Source: Pestalotiopsis fici W106-1
Lineage: Eukaryota; Ascomycota; Sordariomycetes; Amphisphaeriales; Sporocadaceae
Length of the DNA: 64,000 nucleotides
Assembly: GCF_000516985.1 (NCBI RefSeq)
Contig: NW_006917096.1
Coordinates: 3,519,606-3,583,605, forward strand
Reading direction: 5' to 3'
In this document: positions 23,257 to 33,365 of the stretch, one piece after another
How positions within the stretch are numbered: the first letter of the stretch is position 1
How the letters are laid out: each line of letters begins with the position of its first letter
Notes under the pieces: model-generated
Told to the model about the DNA's origin: nothing
Databases searched by the model: none
Seen by the model: only the letters and a program-made list of their open reading frames with translations
Translations under genes and position numbers: made by a program

Positions 23257-26200
23257 ATGCCCGACGGTATTGACCTCGAGAGCTTCTTGCAGCACGGATA
23301 CTGGCAAAACTCCAGGGTGAAGACGACGGATACAAGAGAGTATGTTACCATTTGTTTACTAGCTCATCCCACCAAGACACTGTCGCCTAGGTACCTAGGT
23401 TAGGTAGGTAGGCGAGGTCGACTGCCGCCGTTGGTCTGTCGGATGGCGGGGTACCACTATGCAAAGGCGCACGACGTCACAACATTCTACTGTTATTCTC
23501 TCTACACGACCAGATTGGCTAAGACATGTCCAGCAATACTTCGTCATACTCGTACAACAACACATCTATACCGAGATCCTCTCATTCCACCGAATACCCG
23601 CCCGAGTTGCGACGTCGATCGTTCTACCCACCGAGCCCCAGTGTCGAGGACGAATCCGCGTCGATTGCTAAGGAATATGGGTCAATCCTCTCGGCTTACC
23701 CTGACGAGGAGCCACGGTATCCTGGAGATCCGGATCAATTGCCGATAATTTCTGGTCCCTTGTATGAGCATAATCCCGAGCAACGATTTGTTTTTCTCGG
23801 CCCCAGCTCGTCTTCGACCTCGGACGAAGATACAACCGAGCTGAAGAACAATGACAGCCAGAAGCGCTCAGTGGATGATACCGAAAAGCCTCCGCTCACA
23901 AAGGGCAAGGAGCGAGCGCCAGATCGTGAAGAGAAAAATGACTGCCAGAAATTTGTTCTAGTTGCATCGGACGGAGAGAAGGAAAAGTTGTCCTCGAGAC
24001 CTGAGACAGAAGAGCGCTCAAAACGCCCTATTCGCGAAAGACGCAAGAGTCGGCTGGAAGATCTACCCACCATCATCACCGACCTTGACCGTGATGGGCA
24101 CGGAGAGTCGCGGCAAAAGGATATTCGAAGATCGCGATCTGCGAATGGGAGAGAAACGGGTAACGACGACTACTTTTCGCCTCGTCGCAGTTCTCAGCGC
24201 TACCCCAATGAGTCTCTGCTGTCTCCGGATGTGACCAAACACTCTACCAAGGGGCGCGATCGTACATACTATGACTACAGCGGACCGAATTCTCCTAGTC
24301 AAGGACGCAGCAGGGCTCATGGGGATGACCATCCTGGAGAACGGCGGCATTCTAGACGTCCCGACGACACTCTTGACAGGCCATATTCTGCGGGACCAGT
24401 AGAATCACGAAATCCCGAAACTTCACGGAGTGCACGCAAGGTGGCGCAAGAAGGGTCAACAGGCCGGGAAAGCAGAGATGCACTCAACGAAAAGCACCGC
24501 CAAAATGGGGATCGACCAGCAAACGTTGACCGGACAGACTCTTTGTCCTCAACCAACCGTCCCGACCGCGAGTCCTTGAAGCCGCGATCCTTGAGCTTTC
24601 GAGGCAAGCGGGAGTCAGACGACTCCAGATTCTCAAGTGAGGAGGAAGTGGACAGACGTCCCACTCCCCGCCAGCGAGTCAAGTCCTTTGTGCATGAAGA
24701 ACGGAGTGGTCATCTGCAAACACCAACAGAGCCAAAACCTCTTGGTAGGCGGTCAAAGCCAAGCACGCCACTTGCATCTCCACGTGTTTCTCAAGGGGAG
24801 CTATTCCCTAATCGAACTGAATACAATGAGCGACGAAACTCACGCAGTGCGACGTTCCCAATGAATGTCGGTAGGGAGAATTCGAAGCCTGAGGGCAGAT
24901 TTCGTACAGAGGATGACCTTTCGCGACCAGTTTCGCGAACTTCAACAGCAAAATCCTCGCTTAGCTCTGCCGTCCCTCTTGCAGTCCCTGTATTGACTGC
25001 TGTTGCCGCTGCCGCTGCCGTAGCGGCGAAGGAGCCTGGGAGTCCAGCCGATCGCAAACCCTCAGGCATTCCTCCATCACAAAAGCCTGTGCCGCAGAAG
25101 GCCCGTGTGTCGGCTGATGAGAAGCCCGATTCGCGCTCGTCTTCATTGACGCCGTCCTCGTCTACTACGTCAAAGCGCGATTGGGAGCCACCCAAGTTTG
25201 ATCCCTACAAGGACGGCGTCCACGATGACAAGCCCAATGCATCATACAGAAGATATTCGGAGGGACACAAGGGCAGTCTTCCTGACTTGCCTGAATGCCC
25301 TAGGACAAACCCACAGACTCACCATGTGGATTGGCTTACACTGCCAAAATGCGACCATTTCAACATATGCCCATCATGTGTCAGCACAGCTTTCGCAAAC
25401 ACGGAATGGCAGAAGTCTTTTGTGTTGCCGCCGTTCCGGGCTACTGATAAGCCTTTAAAGTGTGACTTTGGTGCATCGCCATGGTATCACATCGCTTGGC
25501 TGCTCATGCACAAGAACCAAATACCAGATCTGGGCATGTTCCAAGGACTGAACAATGTGACAAGAGATCATCAGCCATGCTCTGGAAATCAGGAGGCAAT
25601 TCGTATATGGTATACCATCAAGGACCCGGAGACGCGGCGCCCTGTCCGCAACTTCAAGGTGTGCCACCATTGCGCCAAGAGTATTGAGACCCTCTTGCCT
25701 AGCCTCAAGGGTGTTTTTGTGCCGGTGGGACAGCCTGGGGAAACCTCGCGTGGCATTTGCAGCATGCGAAAACAAAATCATGCTGGTGCTGGCCGGGATC
25801 GATTCGTGGTTCTCTTCGATCAAATGGAAACGACCTCTGACCTTGCTCTCGCGTCCAAACGCTCCCCAGACGTTCATGCCCTAGCCAACAAGGTACGCAA
25901 GATTTGCTCGCTCGACGAGTGCTACGGCGGCCAGCCGGTGCGGGATCGCAAGTGGTTCTCTATGCGGTCGATGCCCTACTTTACCGTGTGCGAAGAGTGC
26001 TACGAAGACGTCATTTGGCCCGAGATTGAGCGCGGCGCCTCAAATGTAAAGGCCGAGTTCTACAATCACTCCCAGCGGCTCGACACGGCAGCGTGCCAGC
26101 TGTACTCGGACCGCATGCGCCGCTACTTTCGCGACGCGGTCAAGAATGATGACTTGGAATACCTCAAGTCCAAGATTGCGCGGCGCAGACAAAAGGAACA

Positions 26201-26318
26201 AGAGTTTTACGACAGTATCAGGAGTATAGATGCAGATGCCGCAGCCAGGGGCTGGGACAGAGAGCGCGTCGATGATGAGATTGAGAGAGCAAAGAGGGAA
26301 TGGAGGCGGCATGAATAA
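23257..26318 (+). CDS. Large conserved Cys-rich protein of unknown function
   Basis: My model has exons 23257-23339 and 23534-26318 (955 aa). The intron is 194 bp with donor GTATGT and acceptor TCCAG and keeps the frame, adding MPDGIDLESFLQHGYWQ... to the N-terminus. The alternative is a start at 23526 (930 aa). The first two thirds are low-complexity and charged: Ser/Arg/Asp/Glu-rich with an Ala/Val run (about VPVLTAVAAAAAVAAKE), likely disordered. The C-terminal third is ordered and Cys-rich: LPKCDHFNICPSC, then SPWYHIAWLLMHKN, KVCHHCAKSIETLLPSL, KICSLDECYGGQPVRDRKWF and CEECYEDVIWPEI, resembling several CxxC zinc-binding knuckles. The end is a long basic/acidic helix. I do not recognise a named family. 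Zinc binding is inference from the spacing of Cys pairs. Confidence 0.8.
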
Positions 26319-26970
26319 TGATCAGAGGCACACTGGTGGTAATGACAATGGGGAAAAAAAAGATAAATCTACTTATCGGTTGCTGGTTGGAGGGCGCATG
26401 AATATCATGACTGATGAGAAACGTACGAAAGTTTACTTCCCCCCAAGGTATACATTGGTAGAGACGTGTGGGATAGATGAAATTGATGATTGAGTTTATT
26501 TATTTACTCACTGAATCTTTTAAGTGAGAGTTTCCCTGTGAAATTATAATCTAGAAGCTTAAAGTTTTGGAATACTGAAGCATGATTGGATCGAGGCTTC
26601 TGTAGTAAGTATACAAAGGCTTCGCTGTGCATATATTTGACGGGTATACGATGAGGATGCCATGAACAATAAACGATCCCGAAACCACGCAATGGGTGAA
26701 ATTAGGCATTTCCGAAAGAGCTCCGGCTTCTCTCTGTGCGTGTGCGTGTAACATCATATGCAAATCATATGCAAATATGCAATACGTTCATTCTTGCCCC
26801 CCAGCCTTGCAGCCAAATGAGGACGGGCGGGGTTCACAGCCTGACGCACAACAGACGATGCACCCAACTACATTACTTTTCTCATTTTCTCCAGAAGAAA
26901 AACACGCACAGTCAGTGCAGAATTGCATATTACTAAAGCGGCACAGGTCAAATGTCACGGCGGGAGAAAC
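26319..26970. other. Intergenic region, nothing recognised
   Basis: It contains the 3' end of the Cys-rich protein gene and, presumably, the promoter of the following decayed gene. There are no motifs beyond a short direct repeat CATATGCAAAT... (26754-26776, two copies). Confidence 0.4.
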
Positions 26971-29806
26971 ATGTCTTCCAACGCGACAGAGATTGAGCTG
27001 CTCTTGCTCGAAGCCCTGAACAGCCTGATCACAACCCTTCGCAACGCGACTTTGACAGCCTCCTCGTCCTCAGACAGCGACGACGATGAAAACTCTCTCA
27101 CGACGACAGCCAACCGCCTTGCGCTGTCCGCGACCATAATCTCGATCGCAGCGTTTGTGATTGCGCTTCTCCAGGCCGTGCTTCAGTACGCGGGCGCCAA
27201 CGAGTCCGCCCGTCAAAAGTGCAACTTTGCGGCTATCGGATTGGCATCACTTCACGTACGCAAGCGATGGTCACTTCGGAGTTGGCGGCGCAAATTTTAC
27301 TACCCTGAGCTAGATATGGACGAATACATGATTCTTACAAGAAAACGCTTTCAGGCAGCAAAATCACAGAGCAAGCTAGTGCGTTGGATGAAAGGCCTAG
27401 ATAGGCAGGATACAGACTATCGTTGGCATAGGTCGAATGGGGGGGAAAAGTCTTATTGGCTCGTCACGTACGTTGACTACTGCCAGACTTTACTAAACGC
27501 GCATGAACCATTGACCATCGATTGATGCAGTGACGACAACTGGACGTTGTACCACAAAACACTCGAGAATAATGCTAAATGGGAAAGTCTTCGGATATAT
27601 GAGCTGCCATGGAAGTATTGGTTGATATGGAAGGTCTTCATATTCATGAACAGACCTAGAAAATCATATCGAACCAGGGCGACCTGGGCACAATTATTAG
27701 ACTCATTCGAATTCGAACACCACGAAAAGCTTGTAAACGGTACTGTTGATGCCGAATGCATCCCGATAGCAATTGATGTACCAACCCAGACAGTAAGCTT
27801 TGATTTCTTGGGAAAGATCAGCTTCCTCATGGGTCTGACATCTGTCAAAATCAGTGCTGAACAAAGAGAGTTCAGCGCGTTTGGAGAGTTAGGTTCCATC
27901 ACCACCGAGAATATTTCAGGATATGGGCGCGTCGTCAGATTTCAGCGAAACAGTGGGACTAGATTGTGCGTGGGAGCAAGATTACCTGGATGGTGGCAAC
28001 TCGACAATTTGAACCGAGTCATGGGCCACCTTTTTACACCTGCATCAGAATCAGGTGCCTACTTCTTGATTCAGTTTGACTTTTTTTAGCACGGTAGAGC
28101 ATCTTATTTAAGCGAACAGGCTCATGTGGCCGATGCTATCTCTTGGGCTCTCAGGGTATGTCAGCTTGCCGTGTGTATTGTCTTGTATGCTGACAAGACC
28201 TGTGTTTTCCAGTCAGAAAAGACAGGGTCCCCTTCAGAGGATGAGTTCTGGCCGGAACGGTCGTCATGGCAGAGGGAGATGGGCGACAAACAAATGGTAT
28301 GGCCATCGGTGCTCCTAACAGCAACAGTTGCTCAACTTCCTGTTCTTGTCGCTGCATTTCCAAGCGATGCCTTACTCAGGCCTTTCACTCAAGTATTTGC
28401 TCGACTCGCAACACTAGTAAAGAAGAGAGAAGGGCAGACATATGACTTGATGACGGAATTTAAAATCGAGAGCCTCAAGGGAGACTTGCTTAAAATGCTC
28501 ACGTCCGGTGTTTTTCCCACCATCAACAAAGGTCCTCCGAGGGCTTTCCGTGGTGAAAGTGGTTGGACCTACTAGTAAGTATTTTTCACCTTATTTCCTC
28601 TAGTTTGCTTCTATGCCCTGCCGCTTCTATGGATGTGATCCCAAAGCCGATCAAGCAGCAATCCTGGTCACAGCATGCCAATGCGCCACACCTATGTTCG
28701 TAGAAGATTACAAAAGGAAAGAAGGAGAGAAGGACCACCGATTCCATGGTTCCATATCACTGCTAACTCATATCTGCTAGCGGAATGATGTTCACCCACG
28801 TCGAGGATGATGACTCCAATGACTCCAATGACTCCGATGACTCCGATGACTCCGATGCAGGAAATACGCAAGATGAGCTGTTGAAGGAATGGAATGATCT
28901 CAGTGAGCATACTTTCATACTATTCATTAACAAACTATAAGCCATGTCCCTGGAAAAGTAATAGTGCCATGGCGACACATCCAGCTTATCTGTACCTAGT
29001 ATCATAGAGGAGAATGCTGATTTTGTATTCTCCAGTGTCGCCAGTGCTTAACAACGATACAAATCGAAACGCGTCGAAAACCCCAATTATTCTTCCGATC
29101 GCCAACGAACTTCTTGTGGAATTCGATGTGGTCAAATGGCGGCAGAGACTCGATGATATTCGTAGAACACGCTACAACCAATCAATGAGATGGACCAAAG
29201 GAGAGTTTTCCCCCCGTCCTCGGGCAGAGAATTTGCTCTGGCTGCAGGTGTATCTACTGGACTGCGAGATCCGACAACTGATAAAGAGTTTGCGCTCTAT
29301 TGTACGTATAGAGGGAGAAATATTGTTGGAGCCCCCTCGAGAACTAGAGATCACCAGCGAAAGGATCGCCCAGGCTGTTCGCCGTGCATGGGCGGATATG
29401 GACGAAGATTCCATTCAGGATCCGCTCGTGGCACTGGATCGTAAGATTGCTGGAGAGCTCGGCGTATCGTTGAGTGAAGATGACACCAGCTCATATATAC
29501 GTCAGCTCGCAGACTTGTTGAAGTTGAGATGTGTCTTTTTTGCAGCATATCTCATGGCCATTCCAGACTCATCAGAATTCCTGCGATATCACCAATCGGG
29601 TGCAGACATTAGACTTCCCATGATCTGAGCAGACCCGAGGACTCGCTAGCTATATTGCTTTGGAACTGCCGTGGTTCATGGGGCGTGCTTCAATGAATGG
29701 GCTGAGACCTCGAGTACTCTTTGTTGAGAAGATCCCACGTCCGCCAACTGGGTGTTTATGCCCAAAAGCTTGTCGTCTTATCAGGACAACAGTAATTGGG
29801 GAATAA
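26971..29806 (+). pseudogene. Decaying multi-exon membrane-protein gene (unknown family)
   Basis: Five exons fit together in phase: 26971-27467, 27531-28155, 28213-28574, 28781-28902 and 29036-29628 (sum 2199 nt, 733 codons), all with GT-AG introns (27468 GTACGT; 28156 GTATGT; 28575 GTAAGT; 28903 GTGAGC). The product starts MSSNATEIELLLLEAL, has an acidic Ser/Asp patch at 32-41 and one strong membrane helix (about 50-73), then long soluble segments. Two lesions interrupt it. An in-frame TAG lies at 28087-28089 after SGAYFLIQFDFF. The frame also breaks at about 29624-29628: removing one base joins RLPMI to a clearly coding-like continuation (LASYIALELPWFMGR...) that runs in another frame to 29806. 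The stop could be spliced out by a 72-nt GTCATG...TTTTAG intron in phase 0, but that deletes conserved-looking sequence. The family is not named. Confidence 0.72.
28812..28856 (+). repeat. Five 9-bp tandem repeats encoding Asp-Ser-Asn/Asp
   Basis: Units are GACTCCAAT twice then GACTCCGAT three times, inside the fourth exon of the decayed gene, coding for an acidic DSN/DSD run. This is a coding minisatellite, prone to length change. It is in frame and so does not break the reading frame. Confidence 0.85.
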
Positions 29807-32800
29807 GCTCAAGACAGAGACGGGGGATGCTTGTTGACAGGACGGGACGATATCAACGGCCTTGGATATCGAGCGGATGCACGAGTGCCAATAATAGACC
29901 ATATCGAGTGTTTGATTATCTGTTGGCCAACCGCCAATCAACATGTCAATTAGAGCATGGATACTGACTATTGGCTGTATTGTGAGTTATTGATACTTGT
30001 TGAGAAACTAGGCCAATCGTTATCACTATTGAAAGGCTAGGAAAGCGTGGACAACGCACATGAAAACCATATGTAAAGTATGTTCTTATCAATAACCAGT
30101 AGTACAGTATACAGCTTGCGTGGCAGGTTGGGAGACTTGACTCTAGCCGTGCACGAGACGATCAAAAGTATGCACTGCAACGTCCTGTGCGCAACGGGCA
30201 GCTTAAACCTGGAGGTACATACATATCTGTGCATACGTGCTGCATGCCTTCCCGTCAGCGGTATCGGAATGTGTAGGGGGAAAAAGCCAAGATATGTCAC
30301 GAGTGATAAGCTTTTCTGCGCGCGCCCAGCTGTCTGGAATTATCACTGTTGCCATCTGTCGGGATGCCCTTGCTATCAAAGATGTCCAAGAAAAGCCTGG
30401 AAATGGCATAATTGTAGAGTTCGAAAACGATCATGAAGCTCGGGTGATGTTTGAGCTCGGTGGGTCAGGGACATCCTTACCTTGAGTGGTCAGGCCGGCG
30501 CATCAGACACAAGGCTGATATCCACCGTGTCAGGAAGACCGGGAGATGTTGTCTCGACTCTTTGTGGAAGAAAGGGGACTGTTAATACCAGTGATGTGAT
30601 TGCTCACCGAGACGGGCGACTTGTGGCTCCTGCTGGGTAAATAGGCCGCTAGTACAAGTAAAGAAGAAAAAGAGGGGTGTGGGCAGTGGATTAATGTAGC
30701 CAAAAGTGTGAGACTTGCAGACCTTTGAGCCCGCAGCAAAGACGCAGAGTTTGAATTGGGTTGGGCTAAGCAATGGGGGCGCACCACTTGGCTTCGCGGT
30801 AGCCAAGCCATGACCATGCAAATTCGGAAGAAGTCGGAAGCCTCTATGACCATTCTGCTCACGTCTCACAGGGGCTGTCGCGTGCTTCCCCTTCCTTCGA
30901 AACGTCCTACCACCGGCCGGCCGTGTCGTTTTTTGCATGTCACTTCGTCTGATGAAGCGCCCTTGCTGTTTTGTGATTTTCCCCCTCTCCGCAGTGGGTA
31001 AGTCCCGAAGATTGGGAGGGGGCCAAAGAAGAAAAAGTTTGCGTTTTGGGCTTACTCAGATGTAGTAATGAACTGCACGTATCCGAGCGGGGGCAGATTT
31101 GCTGCATTCTTGTAGTATACTCTGTACTTATATCTACCTCCTATATTGACAGAATAAACGTTGACTTACACCCGTCAAGAGCATCAAGAAGATAGTTTAA
31201 ATTCTGCTGCTAAATCCAGAATTCCAGCGAACAAGACAAGGCCTGGCCCTGGCCAAAAAGGAATGGACAAGCAAATTTTGAACTCATGCAGGGACGAGCT
31301 TTGAGTCCCGGACGGCGGATTTTTGTTCTTTGCTGACTGAGACTGATGAGCCCGGGGGTCACTGTGAGATGCATGGATCGGACGGAACCCACCCACAGAA
31401 CGACATGCAGCAGCAGTGGACCAGGGTCATGTTCCCGAACGCTGGAACTGCTGCTGGAATTTGAGCCCAATGTTCAGACCAGCCTTCCATCAAGATCCAT
31501 TCCATCCCATCAGCAAATCCCAATCCCCCAGAACTTCCCGCTGGATTTTTGTTGTGTTTGATCGGTTCCAAATCTCGGCACTGTCTTGGCTTTTCTTTGG
31601 CCATCCCAAAGGAACCTTGCAGCTGTTCTTTGGACGATTTGCTGGTCCGTAATCCTCACTCACCACCAGCTTCTTTTCCGCAATATCAACACGGGGTGGA
31701 GGAGCAATCCATCGATCATCCGTCAGGTATCAATCTTTTTCAAACGACAAAGAAAAGAACAAAAGAAAATTTAAAAGAATACCACGCCGCAAGTCTCGTA
31801 TTACGTCTACATTGGGCAAGTCTAGCCAGCTTTTCACGATAACTATACGCGCGGATGTCTCCACGAGTGGCCCGTTGGTGTCCGATGCTGCACATTAGCC
31901 ATGTGCGCTATGCTATAACCGTTCCCACGCGGTCCAACAGCAGCTCCCCCCACAGCGCATCCTCCGCTAAAACTAGAGCAGTAGCAGCAGTGCTAGTGAT
32001 GAACTCAATGCCGAGAACACAGGTGAGAGCCGCCTTGCCCCCTTGTGGTCGGTCTGCTTGATACTTGGCTACAGGACCCAGGTCAGCTCGGTGAAGGCAG
32101 AAAGCTGGGGGGTCGTAAAAAGATGTACAACCGCAACATACCGAGCCTGGGGTCGGTCTTGTTGTCGGTCTTTCTTTTCCAGTCATTCAGTCACATATCC
32201 CTGAGAATGGAAATTCTGGCCGGAATCGGGTCATATTTCGCATGTAAGTTGTACGTACTACTACTGCACTATGGACGGTACTCGTCTACTGTACCATGAA
32301 AGCAACTGTACGTAAAGCGGCAGCAAGCAAGCAAGCAAGCAAACAGCAGCAAGCAGCTTTCTTCTGCCAAGTCCACCCACAAGCTGCAGCCCTGTCGATT
32401 GGCTCATCTCAGCCCAGCTGCATGGCCGATATGTATCATCATACACATACCGCCTAAACAGCCCGTAGCGCCGTCCACGTTTCCCAGTGTCACAAAAGAA
32501 AAAAGAACAACGCCGCCGCAGTAGAGGGTGCAAAGAAAAAGGTTTGGCATATTCAACAATTGGCCAAGGTGTAGGTAGTGCTAAGTCTGGTGACTGGACT
32601 GACTCTGATCCCAACTCCGGAATACGGAACCTTGCAGCCAAACATGGAGGCCCTGGGACCAATTTAGCTCCCGAACCCCATTATATGGACCCAACAAATC
32701 TGCTGCTAGGCCAATATACTCCCTGATGCAAGAAGAAAACCCGGAGATTGACGAGAGTGAACGGCCGCCGCAAAGCGAAGTCGTCGCTCTGTGTGATTCA

Positions 32801-33365
32801 GAATCACGGTTTTTTATTCGACACCTTGAATCTTCAGGTGCCCGTCTATTAAGCATTGGATCCACGGCAGCACCTCCGGTTTGGTTCTCTCTCAGGATCA
32901 AATACAGTCAATACTTGCACGAGGTACATTGAACTTGCCTACTAGACCTACATTGTCTGCGTCTAAGTGGTTGTACTCCAAGGGTCTGGGGTGTAGCTTC
33001 ATCCAACTTTTGTCTATCCCACTGAATCCCGGGTTTTACTATACATCAAATCCAGCCATTTTTTCCTGTTATCTCTCTGTCTCTCTTTTTTCTCTCTCTC
33101 TATCTCTTTTGGCCGAGACCGCTCCCTCTACCTGGCTTGCCACGAGTGTCAAAAGCTTGAGTATTGCGGATTGCCAACCTTTTTTTTCCCTTTCACTTTG
33201 CATTCGTTGCATTTGGTGATCATCCCTCGTCCGTGTCCAGGAATACTACCCTTGCCCAGCCAGGGGAATTCACTTGGGACGATCTCCATAGGGGTGTCTG
33301 ATTCATTTGAAACTGCAACGAAACTACTGCTCTTCCCCCTTCGTGTCACGGCTGGTTATATCGGC
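29807..33365. other. 3.5-kb gene-poor stretch with one coding-like fragment
   Basis: No intact gene is supported. At 30294-30485 (plus) a 63-codon frame reads MSRVISFSARAQLSGIIT... and ends VMFELGGSGTSLP; it looks protein-like and may be a detached remnant of the decayed gene upstream, but this is a guess. Simple repeats occur: an AAGC tetranucleotide run near 32322-32343 and a CT-rich tract at 33070-33110. The last 0.5 kb is pyrimidine-rich and presumably the malic enzyme promoter and 5' leader. Confidence 0.45.

Noticed and set aside
28072..28089. A mini-intron (GTTTGACTTTTTTTAG) removing the TAG at 28087
   Set aside because: It would be only 16 nt, far below the minimum for fungal splicing, and is out of phase.
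28812..28856. CRISPR-like array
   Set aside because: Units are contiguous 9-bp repeats without spacers inside a eukaryotic exon. No CRISPR arrays are expected or seen.
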